A stretch of DNA of 64,000 nt from Owenia fusiformis (lineage: Eukaryota; Annelida; Polychaeta; Sabellida; Oweniidae). Position 1 is the first letter of the stretch. Each line of letters starts with the position of its first letter. A model generated the notes under the pieces. It was not told the DNA's origin. It was given only the letters and a program-made list of their open reading frames with translations, and did no database searches. Below are positions 50,601 to 60,972 of this stretch, in pieces. Where the stretch lies: the NCBI GenBank assembly GCA_903813345.2, contig CAIIXF020000005.1:3978356-4042355 (forward strand), written 5' to 3'. Made by a program: the position numbers and the translations under genes.

Positions 50601-52191
50601 TCAAACGTCATTAAGTCTACATTATTGTGCTCAACGATACATTCTACAAAGTCATGAAAATAAATTCAATTTATAGCTAGATATTCTCGCTCAAGTGCAG
50701 TATATTGTGGTTTCCGAGCAGCCACGAGATGACCGATCCTCCACTTATACCCATACCTCAAAACTGAAATTTGATTTAACAAATTGAATAACTCACGTGC
50801 ACCATTTACCCCATTGTCCTGACATACACACGGCTCAATCTGCCTCTTGCCTTTGCGCATGAGCGGACATCTGCAGCATTGGGTGTTCAGACAATCTCCA
50901 TTATTTCTACACACCTTTTGAATTGGCTTGCATGTACCTAATGTAAAAGGAGTTTAAGATAAATTAAATAGGTTGATGTCGACTTCCTTTGAGCAAAATG
51001 CTGTGATTAATAATCTAATGGTATCCTTCGTTCGTTCATTTTCTATTATCTTTATGGTTACCTATTTCACCAAATGGGGACTTTAGACCAGCGCCTTCAC
51101 AGAAGAATCCCTTTTCACATGGACATTCGCGGATGACGCCAGCTTTTTCCTTTTGGTCCACAAAACAACCTATAATATTTATTTTTTTAAATGTAGATGC
51201 CATGTACAGATGTAAGGGTAGATAAAAAATTACAAATGTAATTAGCTTTACTCAATTGATAATAATTTATATGGAAAAGGCATATAACAGTATGTAAATA
51301 CGCACAGAAGTCCAAATTGTAATTATGTTATGAAGGCTAATTCAATTTTAAATTGACGCATATTCAAATATGGGTAAACTCATTTTTATTTTGATGAAGC
51401 GTAATCTTAACGAATTGAAAAACGAATGAATGTGCGGCAATAATGCTGGATACATCAAGGTGGTTTGACTTTAGGATACAGCCCGACCCAATCCAGAACC
51501 GAAATATAGCTAAATTGGATGAAATCCAGAGTGTAATGACTTTACCTCTCTATAACATCCCATTTGTTGGAGAAGACAAAAAAAACAATCAGATTCCTTG
51601 TTTTCTAACACCTCATTAAATTAAAAAATTAATTAATTAATTAATCTATTCGTAATACAGCTATGTACATCATGATCTAAATTGATGATCTTACTATCAT
51701 TTAAAGTCCCAATTTTGCGGCATATTCCCGAATTTATAAAAATGGGCAGTGGAGCCTTCGGCATGCCTCTTTTCGTGACTTGATTTGAGTCCGGTACACA
51801 GCATTCATCACTTCCACAATCAGCCTCTGAATTGCATGTTTTTGTAACATCAACTCTCCTTCCCGCATAACTACATGCCATCTAGAATTAGAACAATAGA
51901 GGTTTCCTTCCATCTTTGGTACACTTAAGGATATGTTGGCCATATTGATGATGTTATAGGTTTTGGGAAGCACTGTTTCCAAAAATATGGTTAAGTACTT
52001 GCTGCTAGTTTTCGTAGAATTTTGATTGTAAACATTGATACATACAAGTTACGATATCATAAATCTAACCAATATGATCATTCTAGTTTATTGAATAATA
52101 TTTTTTCACTTTTTATTCAAGTAAGCCTGTAAACATCACTTACCATAAAGTAGAAGACGATAATAACGTTTAATGCCTTCTTTATCTCCAT
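47679..52191 (-). CDS. Prokineticin-like secreted protein with five tandem domains, gene 2
   Basis: Twelve exons: 52191-52144 (signal), 51881-51695 (A1), 51169-51062 (B1), 50937-50797 (A2), 50643-50527 (B2), 50355-50215 (A3), 49585-49469 (B3), 49322-49164 (A4), 48821-48705 (B4), 48389-48195 (A5), 47984-47856 (B5), 47740-47679 (tail). They join in frame to 506 codons. The signal peptide spans the first two exons (NVIIVFYFMMACSYA). Each A half has C-x5-C-x4-CC (for example CRNNGDCLNTQCC); each B half ends CPC-x5-C (CPCSNGFTC). A-to-B distance C-x9-C also matches prokineticins. Every A half carries a basic KxKR, KR or related site after the CC. The tail has two Cys and many Lys/Arg. Known prokineticins and astakines have one domain and act as secreted ligands; five in a row is unusual. 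Receptor and role unknown. Confidence 0.82.
48999..49135. repeat. Dispersed repeat, also at 63478-63632 in reverse
   Basis: The sentence around GGGGTATTAGACATTGTTTC, ATATGGGGTTTGTTTT and CAACTTTTGGTCC appears complemented near 63478-63632. The short hydrophobic frames in both are by-products of the repeat. Confidence 0.65.
51932..51950. other. Empty site corresponding to the MITE at 60474
   Basis: Gene 2 intron 1 reads GGATATGTTGGCCATATTGA here. The same place in gene 1 reads GGATATGTTAGC, the MITE, then GTTAGCCATATCAATGA. This is the pre-insertion state of the paralogous site. Confidence 0.85.
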
Positions 52192-52982
52192 TCCTGTTTT
52201 AGCTTGTTGATATCCAGCGTTATTTCCAACTTTTCTATAGTTTTTATCTTATAATATTAGAACAACGAATTCTATTTAAACTGTAATTTCAGCTGGATAA
52301 CATAACAAAATACATCCGTCAACGTCAAAATAGTAATTGTTGTGTCCATGCATATGTCAAACAGTTCATTTTATCAATGACTTGTTTATAAAAATTATTG
52401 CAAAGTACCACGCGATAAATGAAAAGTTAAAATATACAGCAAGAATGGAGTCATACAATTGAACTGATGTCACTGCCACCCTAGTTTTGCTTTTGTATCT
52501 GGATTTATGATGTGTTGTTCTCATTAAAACAGTTGATGAATGAGGAACAGGCAGACGATTTGAATAGTTTAAAGAATCCGCAGTTTACAATATATGGTTT
52601 TGAATCGTAAATCCGGTAAACAGTTATATTATACATATCAGGATACATCATTGTAAACAAAAGAGGAAAATAATTTAAACCCATTGAACTGTTTAGTGTC
52701 TCTTTTGTATACTAAACTATTTATTACTATATCAAACAAATGTGTTTTAAGTACTTTTAAAGTTGAATTCACTACCACAATTCAAAACAATTAATAAACG
52801 TTCAAGATCCAAAGTTGAGTGCTAAAGTTGAAATTGACCATGAGTCTCTGTAGATTGCTCAGGATAAAAAATAAATATAATATTTTTCAGAAAACATTGC
52901 TAATATTAAGAATTGTAAGTTTTGCCTTGAAGTAGGAACACATTAGCTCTTTGGAGAGACTCTATTACAGAATGATGATGTA
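52192..52982 (-). promoter_or_regulatory. Upstream region of gene 2, conserved with that of gene 1
   Basis: Blocks such as GTTCATTTTATCAATG, AAAATTATTGCAAAGTACCA and GATGTGTT.TTCTCATTAAAA recur in the same order upstream of gene 1 (about 61070-61450). They reflect a segmental duplication that included the promoter. No individual control site can be named. Confidence 0.5.
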
Positions 52983-53852
52983 CAGGGTGGTCCAAGAAAA
53001 AGTGAACCCCTTCAACAGGCTATATTTTCCTTAATACATGCATGAATTGGCTCATATTGTCACATTTTGTAGAGAAAGGTCTAAAATTTTTGTTGATGCC
53101 ACAATTTATTCTCAGTCTTGAATTTTGAAGAAATTACAAGACTTAAACAAACATACAAGTGACAAATGGGACACTATTTGGACAGAAAATACATTTCACA
53201 CTTTCATTGACCATTTTGAAGCAGTTTTAACCATACAACAGTAAAGGGGCATGTTACTTACACAAACGGTTAAAGGGGGGCAAAGTTACCCCTGTGACCC
53301 AAAATCTGAGAAGCCCTTCATATAGATATCTTACAAAAATCAAAAGGAAATCTTATATTCAGTGTTTTGAGCCACAATGCATTAGAATTGGTCCATGATT
53401 AATGAAGATATTGACATTTTAAAGACATATTGTATGTTGCGATTTCACTGGAAGATGTGTTCGTCTTTAGAACTTAGACCATTTCTTTAGATCACAATAG
53501 CTTTGCAACTAACGGAGAGGCATGGTGCTAATTTTTACACCATAATGTGCGGGATTCAAAACCAAACAAAGTCAGAAAACATTAGGTTTTTCAGACTGCG
53601 GCTAAAATGATTTCCATGGAAAGATTGTTGAAGGGTTGAAGAATCGCAAATGTTGAAGTTCACATCTTATCGATTTTCAGTGATGTTACGTTAGGACTTA
53701 TAATTTCTGCAAATTTCAAGACTTCGAAAAATGAATGGTACCAACAAAAATTTTAGACCTTCCTCTAAAACATGTGAAAACATGAAAGGATTCCTGCAGG
53801 TAATAAGGGAAATATAGCCTGTTGCAACGGTTCACTTTTTTGGACCACCCTG
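52983..53852. mobile_element. mariner-type MITE with long inverted ends
   Basis: The 870-bp element has ends CAGGGTGGTCCAAGAAAAAG and complement. Pairing continues, with mismatches, for about 150 bases (CAACAGGCTATATTT, GGTCTAAAATTTTTGTTG). TA on both sides (52981-52982 and 53853-53854). No transposase. It is absent from the matching place upstream of gene 1. Confidence 0.88.
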
Positions 53853-54428
53853 TATTATTAACAGACTACGAGCTCAAGTTGACACAACGCCATGCAACAC
53901 TATAGTCATAAGAAGATCAGCAATGGCATCCGTAAATTTATTAGTAAGAACAATTCCTTTTGAAAAATAGAAATGATGATATTATACATTAGTATAATAG
54001 TGTAGGAGTGTAGTGATTCGTAGATACATCGATTATTAAATCGATCAATAAAACAAGCCACGATATTTCAAGGCATAATCCAATATACACCATTCTGTAC
54101 CATTTTGTTTACAGGCAAGGCTCATCCGCATTGGAGTTTTACTCCAGAAACAAACATTTTAACTACAAACAAAAGCCAATACATTTTATATGTCTATTCC
54201 CTCGAAAAACATGTAATCTTTATTGCAAGCTGGCTGGTGAAATCGTATTTGTATTCTGAGGTAAGTTTTGTTTTCATTTTGTTATCATACTATTCTGTTC
54301 AGTGACCTTTCCGAAAGTAGAAACCGTCTGAAAATAATGTGACTGAAGAAGCTATTTCAGTATTTAATTATGTTTAGTTTCATATGCTGATCATGCCCAT
54401 TGTGATCCTGGTCGTGTAAATGATATGT

Positions 54429-55456
54429 CACACCCGGTGATCGTGAATATGGGACGGAGGGGGGGGGGGGCAGGCAATTTCTGCTAGGAAATTCAACAAA
54501 TCTGGAAGATTTATTTTTTCAAGAAAAAGTTTACTATTGAATTGCTAAATGGATAGGCGCACGGTATGGTAGAATATGTTAGGTTTTCTGGGATTTTTTC
54601 TGAAACGATACGCAACTAAGGTATGAGATCTATTAAAAAAGGCGCAAGGCCATCAACAGGCACAAATCAACGTTTTTGCTATAAATCAAGCAACAATGGT
54701 CTGGACGACCTGTAATAAATACTTGTAAGTGATTTTATCATAACTAAATTAATATCATTGCTGAATTTATAAAATAAGTTTCCATATGTGAAATAAAAAA
54801 TAATCGAAAATAATGAATTTGGGACGGAGGGGGGGAGGGGACGGAGGGGGGGGAGCAATATGTATATAAGACATGATTAGAGATGTTTCGCGACTTTAAG
54901 TCCTTTTACTCCAAATGTCCCCATTTTTCAGTCTCCAGGGGTATATCATCCAGTTTCTTACTAAGTTAATGAGTTCATTTTTCAAATACAAGAATTCGTT
55001 TGAAGTTGTTTCACTTTATAGAATTATTACTCCCCCCCTCCGCCCCCCCCCCCTCCGTCCCATTTTAATTATTTTCGATTATTTTTTATTTTACGTATGG
55101 AAACTTATTTTATAAATTCAGCAATGACATTAATTTAGTTATGATAACATCACTTACAAGTATTTATTACAGGTCGTGTAGTCCATTGTTGCTTGATTTA
55201 TAGCAAAAACGTTGATTTGTGCCTGTTGATGGCCTTGCGCCTTTTTTAATAGATCTCATACCTTAGATGCGTATCGTTTCAGAAAAAATCCCAGAAAACC
55301 TAACATATTCTACCATACCGTGCGCCTATTCATTTAGCAATTCAATAGTAAACTTTTTCTTGAAAAAATAAATCTTCCAGATTTGTTGAATTTCCTAGCA
55401 GAAATTGCCTGCTCCCCCCCCCCCCCTCCGTCCCATATTCACGATCACCGGGTGTG
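54429..55456. mobile_element. Large foldback element with G/C homopolymer tracts
   Basis: Two inverted arms of about 425 bp (54429-54855 and 55030-55456) surround a loop of about 175 bp. The ends are CACACCCGGTGATCG and complement, with a perfect 5-bp duplication TATGT (54424-54428 and 55457-55461). Each arm contains two GGGACGGAGGGG-type tracts, one near the tip and one near the loop, giving runs of 7-12 G (or C). No coding frame. It lies downstream of gene 1 in the cluster. Confidence 0.92.
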
Positions 55457-55784
55457 TATGTGGAACTAGTAAATTTGATAAGAACAGAACTCAGTTATCT
55501 TTCAAAAATCCAGCATGTCTTTCTGACTTCCTGTTTTGCCACTTCCTGTAAACTACCTTGAGACCTTATATCACTGCACGGGAGTTCGCATAAATTTCTG
55601 GGTGTTTAATTATTGATTTTAATTCAGCTTTTAACAGAAAACTTATCAAAATCTGCCTAGTAAATTATTATGGATGAGTTTCTATATTTTAGGATTTATT
55701 CAGATAAAAATACATTTACATGTATTTTAAACTCAGTTTATGTCTTTATATTATGTCTAAATAAATAATGGACGATCCTCCTTA

Positions 55785-58700
55785 TTATCCTCTCAACTTT
55801 TTGCACTTCCGTTCTTTAAATTTTCTTCTCTTTGGTTCACATGTCCCTGAAATTTTAAAATTTATTTTATTTAATCTGATTGTTTGAATTCGAATCAAAC
55901 TTACTTTATTCACTTAAAAGCATCCACAGACTATGCTCTTTCATACCATAACTTACCCATTGGTCCAAGTGGTATGTCCGTCATACCATTAGGCGTACAT
56001 TTCAAGCCTTTCGCACATCGACATTTCCCTACAAACACCTTTCCACTCGGAGCTCGTTTTCTGTTCCCGTTGTTCATCAGACAACCTGGATATGAATTGA
56101 TTTTGTAAACATATGACTTGTTTCGTAAATAAGAAATTCATTAATAATAAGGTTTGATCACAAATGTTAATAGTAATTAATCTCGTGGTCCTGTTTATCA
56201 CAACTTTTCAGTTAGTCAATGTATGTCGTGTTATTTTGGGTTGTTGTCCATTACGCTTTCTCGTGATTGACGACGTGAAACCAGAATAAGTCTACATACC
56301 CTCATTACATATTCCACGTTTCTCACAATAAGCCTGGGGCTGTTCTTCAAGGCCTCTTTTGCCTGTAGGTTGAAGAATGGATAAGCAACACTCGTCTTTC
56401 TTGCACTGTTTTTGACTGGTACAAGGAGTTCTTTTCTCCACGGATGGCTGGCAATCATCTGTTCAAGAGTTTAGCAACTTGTTAAAGTGACATATCTAAC
56501 CATGTACTTGGTGAAAAAGAGACGACTAAATATGTAGACTGTCACATTCGCCAATGGACGTATTAATGTTTTCAAACTGGGATTATGGGCACCAAATCGA
56601 ATCCATAATATCATGGCATTCCAATGGCATTTCATGCCACTGGCGGATCCGGGCATGCCCCGCCCCCATGTATTTTTGTTTTTGGTGTCCAAAAAATGAA
56701 GGGTCTCAATTAGTGGGCCTTTTGGGCATTACTTTGCCCTTTTGGCCTCTTTTTGATTTTAGGCCAAATTATAAGAAATGGGCCTTTAATTTCTCAAAAT
56801 GTGGGCCCAATTTTTAGTTTTAGGGGATTTTTCTGACTTAAAATGTGCCCCTCCCCCGCGCCTATGTTAGCTTTTGGATCCGCCAATGACAGGGCTTATC
56901 CATCCTCTGCAGAGGTATATATCGGGTGTCCCAAAAATGAGACACTTTTTGACACGTATTTTCTCGGTAACTGATCAGCCAAATTCACTGAAAATTTGTA
57001 CAAAGTAGCCTAAGAGTATCATAAATAAGTTGTAAAAGTAAAAAAAAAGATCAAATAAATATTCTCTGAGTACTAAGAAATTCAAAATAGCATGTCAAAA
57101 ATTTCCATACCGGAGCTCTGCAATGAAACCTCTATAGATACGACGTCGGATACTGTACATCACGGCGTAACATTGTAATTGTTGATTTTGCCGACAAAAT
57201 GCGAAGATTTACGCGATAAATACGCGCAATGCTCCTCCAAGTTATTGGAATAGTTTTAATATTCGTGGAATCTTCTTAAAAATTTCAAGTTTTGTTCAGA
57301 TTAATGTGCGCTACAATACAATTCTATAGTCAAAAAGGTTATGTCACGATATACAGAATAAGAATCACCAGAAAGTTGACATTTCAAACATTACCTGTTT
57401 TCTTCTTTGTCGCGCTTTCGGCCCTGCGCTCTCGTTGTCGCACCGTCTTTCTAGACTCTTTCACAGAGCCCCTTGTCATATTCAACTGATATACACAGAC
57501 GGGGGTTGCGGTGATAAAGTGATGTCTATCTCAATATACTTGTTCAAATTAAATGAAATTGATTGTATGTAGTAAGGGGTATAATTAAAAGAACATGCTG
57601 AAACATTAGAACGTTTTGAATATCTATCACTCAATTAGAGATATTTGGACTCAAAAAATGAAACGTAATTTTGTGAATTTTTCACATGGCTTCACTTCAT
57701 ATTTCTTTCAATTTATACTTCTTACAGTTTTAATTTTAATCGAAATGATATATTTTTTTGACAAAAAATGTAGAATATGATATGCCTTTAAGGAATCAAA
57801 AAATAATAATTCACCTTTCAAACGATTCAATGTTTAATTGATCAAAAGATATATCTTATTCATACGAAATTCTGCTTGTCCACACTTTTTGGGCATAAAT
57901 ATAAGCGTTAAGTTACCATTGTTATATTATGACGTCATCACACAGAATCTGCTTTTCTTTTTCAAAATGGTGAATTTAAATATTGCAAAAATTTGAGAAA
58001 AATCCGTGTAGAAATAAAAAAGTTATCTTCATTTTTCGTTTAAAATTAAAAATCATTTTTCTTCAAAATGTTACAGTCCACACCCGGTTTTAGCATAGAA
58101 AGTCACATAATACGGCTTGCGCGATTCTCATTAAAAAAGTTCCAAATTATTTCAGGGACATATATGTTCAACTAATGACGAAAGATTGTCGAAAAATATG
58201 ATTTTGCTGTCGAGATATCGCGGTTTTAAAGATAAGTACGCATGTAAAAATGCAGTAAAATGCCGTGATGTATACAGATATCTGACGTCGTATCTATAGT
58301 GTTTTTACCAGCTATCAGGTGAGAGCATCTGTCAATCAGCCAAAATAGCTTGTCTGTGTGTCCTGTCTAATTAATTTGTTTCATTGTTCCCAAATATCCA
58401 AAATCCATTCATTCTCAAAATTCATTGGAGGTGATATTTTAAGAATAGATACGGAAAAGTATTTTTGCTTTGAAATAGATTAAAAAGTGACTTCTACATT
58501 GATATTGTTTATTTTGACATACTGTCTTTAATTCAAAAATACACACATAATATGAGACCAATCTCTTACATATTCATAGCACTGGCAGAAAATACCCTAA
58601 AGTGCCCCAAGTAAAGTTTTCAAAGAATTTGGTTAATCTATTGCTCAGATATTACTTGTCAATTTGCTTCCAATTTTTCGGTACAAATGTTATGAAGTTC

Positions 58701-60972
58701 TCATTGCGTTGCTCCGGTATGGGATCTTTTGACATGCCATCTTGAATTTCTTAGTACTCACATAACATTTATCTGATCTTTTTCATATTTTTATATCTTG
58801 CTAAGGATACTCTTGGGCTACTTTGTATGATTTTTTAGTAAATTTTGTTTATTGGTTGCCGAGAGAATACTTGTCAAAAAGTGTTTCATTTTTTGGGGAC
58901 ACCTGATATATATTTGAGCATGTGAAGCATCATGATCTTACTATCCTTTGAAGCCCCTCGTTTGCGGCATGTTCCCATTGTTTTAGAAGTCCCATTAGTA
59001 GCCATCATTATGCCTCTTTTCGAAACTGGATTTAAGTCCAGTCCACAACATTCACCTTTTTCACAATCATCATCTGAACTGCACGGTTGTGGGACATCAA
59101 AACAAACTAATTATTAGGAATGAAGATGTCATGTACATTTGAAGAATTATATTAGGTTTACTCAAATGATGGAAATTAATATGTAAAATGCATAACAGTT
59201 TATCTAAATACGTTGAGCAAAAGCAAAAATTATCATTATGTTATGAATGCACGCTTATAGGCTAATTCAATTTCAAATTGACGCAAATTGTGTCCTACTA
59301 TTGCGCCATTGTGTACATCATGATCTTACTGTGCTTTTCAGTCCCCCGTTTGCGGCATGTTCCCATTGTTTCAACCCCAGGAGCCATCATTATGCCTCTT
59401 TTCGAAACTGGATTTAAGTCCAGTCCACAACATTCACCTTTTTCACAATCATCATCTGAACTGCACGGTTGTGGGACATCAAAACAAACTAATTATTAGG
59501 AATGAAGATGTCATGAACATTTGAAGAATTATATTAGGTTTACTCAAATGATAGTAATTTATATTAAAAGGGCATAACAGAACGTAAATACCTTATGCAA
59601 AACTCCAAATTATCATTATGTTATAATGCACGCTTTAAGGCGAATTAAATTTCAAATTGACGCAAATTGTGTCCTACTATTGCGCCATTGTGTACATCAT
59701 GATCTTACTGTGCTTTTCAGTCCCCCGTTTGCGGCATGTTCCCATTGTTTCAACCCCAGGAGCCATCATTATGCCTCTTTTCGAAACTAGATTTAAGTCC
59801 AGTCCACAACATTCACCTTTTTCACAATCATCATCTGAACTGCACGGTTGTGGGACATCAAAACAAACTAATTATTAGGAATGAAGATGTCATGTACATT
59901 TGAAGAATTATATTAGGTTTACTCAAATGATAGTAATTTATATTAAAAGGGCATAACAGAACGTAAATACCTTATGCAAAACTCCAAATTATCATTATGT
60001 TATTATGCACGCTTTTAGGCGAATTAAATTTCAAATTGACGCAAATTGTGTCCTACTATTGCGCCAAGGTCATTCATTTCACGTGTACGAACTTTAACAC
60101 GATTATCAAATAGGTTCAAATTAAGTGCGGATAGTGTTCACTTTTGAAAAAAAATATTGACAAGTCGGATGTGAAAAATATCTTATTAAATATTCAAGGT
60201 AATACGTAGTTTTTACAACGGCTGTGTACATGATCTTACTATGATATTCAGTCCCCCGTTTGCCGCACATTCCCATTGGTTTAGAAGTAACCTCAGGAGC
60301 CATCATTATGCCTCTTTTCGAAACTGAGTCAAGTCCACAACATTCATCTCCGCCACAATCACCATCTGAACTGCATGGTACATAACCTTCCTCTCCCGCA
60401 TAACAGCATGCCGTCTAGAATCAGAACAATAGAGGTTTCTTACCATCTTTGGTACACAAAAGGATATGTTAGCCTGGCCCGTAGCCAGGATTTGCCGGGG
60501 GGTCACTTTTTGCAAAATTCAATTGACAAAAATTCACTTGACAATTTATGTCCAAAAATGGCCAAAATCACTTAAAAAGTGTTCAGAATGGTGAAAAACT
60601 GCATGATTTTGAAAGATTTTTTTGTCGGGGGGGACCCCCCCCCCCCCCCTGGCTACGGGCCTGGTTAGCCATATCAATGATGTCATAGCTTGCGTGTAGC
60701 ACAATCAAAGATGTTGTTAACTACTTATTGCTATTTTTAATATTTCTTAGAATTTTAATTGCAAAGTTGGAGTAACTGAAACCTTGTGAATTAAGATGAT
60801 TCATATCCACAACCTATGACATCATAATTCTGATCAATTCATATTCTTCCTGGTTTAGTTTTAAATAATTTGTATTTTTTATTCAAGTAAGCCTAAGGAA
60901 ACAATAAAAATTAACGTCACTTACCATAAAGTAGAAAACGATAACAACATTAAAAACTTTAACCATCCCCAT
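55785..60972 (-). CDS. Prokineticin-like secreted protein with five A halves and one B half, gene 1
   Basis: Exons: 60972-60925 (signal), 60414-60240 (A1), 59867-59709 (A2), 59488-59330 (A3), 59106-58942 (A4), 56458-56300 (A5), 56085-55957 (B), 55846-55785 (tail, TAA). They join in frame to 351 codons. Signal peptide NVVIVFYFMTACCYA spans exons 1-2. A1-A5 each carry C-x5-C-x4-CC (A2: CSSDDDCEKGECC) and, in A1-A4, VSKRGIMMAP after it. Only the last A is followed by a B half with CPC-like spacing (here CRCFPT-type in one base change: CRC instead of CPC). A2-A4 are a recent triplication with a 379-bp period. A 2-kb transposon fills the intron between A4 and A5. Four A halves without partners cannot form standard prokineticin-like domains, so either B exons were lost or A halves fold alone. 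Confidence 0.75.
56638..56888. mobile_element. MITE with CACTGGCGGATCC ends, copy 2
   Basis: The ends CACTGGCGGATCC and GGATCCGCCAATG are inverted. The GGCC-rich interior shares CTCAATTAGTGGGCC with the copy at 29040-29229. It lies in the gene 1 intron between A4 and A5. Confidence 0.75.
56923..58905. mobile_element. 2-kb element with inverted ends of about 200 bp
   Basis: The ends CGGGTGTCCCAAAAATGAGA and complement are followed by long diverged pairing: TTTTTGACA, GCTACTTTGTA, TAGTACTAAGAAATTCAA against its complement, and CCGGAGC against CTCCGG. Flanks are TAT/ATA-rich, so the target duplication is unclear. No transposase frame. It fills the gene 1 intron between A4 and A5. Confidence 0.8.
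58932..60065 (-). repeat. Tandem triplication (379-bp unit) of an A-half exon in gene 1
   Basis: Three head-to-tail copies contain one A exon each (59106-58942, 59488-59330, 59867-59709) plus intron sequence, with marker TTCAAATTGACGCAAATTGT at about 59272, 59651 and 60030. Copies 2 and 3 are nearly identical over exon and intron; the leftmost is more diverged and two codons longer. Confidence 0.92.
60474..60663. mobile_element. Short MITE with GGCCCGTAGCCAGG ends, copy 2
   Basis: The 190-bp element is in opposite orientation to the copy at 19276-19482 and shares its ends, C/G tracts and interior (GGTGAAAAACTGCATGATTT). The flanking 6-bp duplication GTTAGC (60468-60473 and 60664-60669) is confirmed by the unfilled paralogous site at 51932-51950. 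In gene 1 intron 1. Confidence 0.93.
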
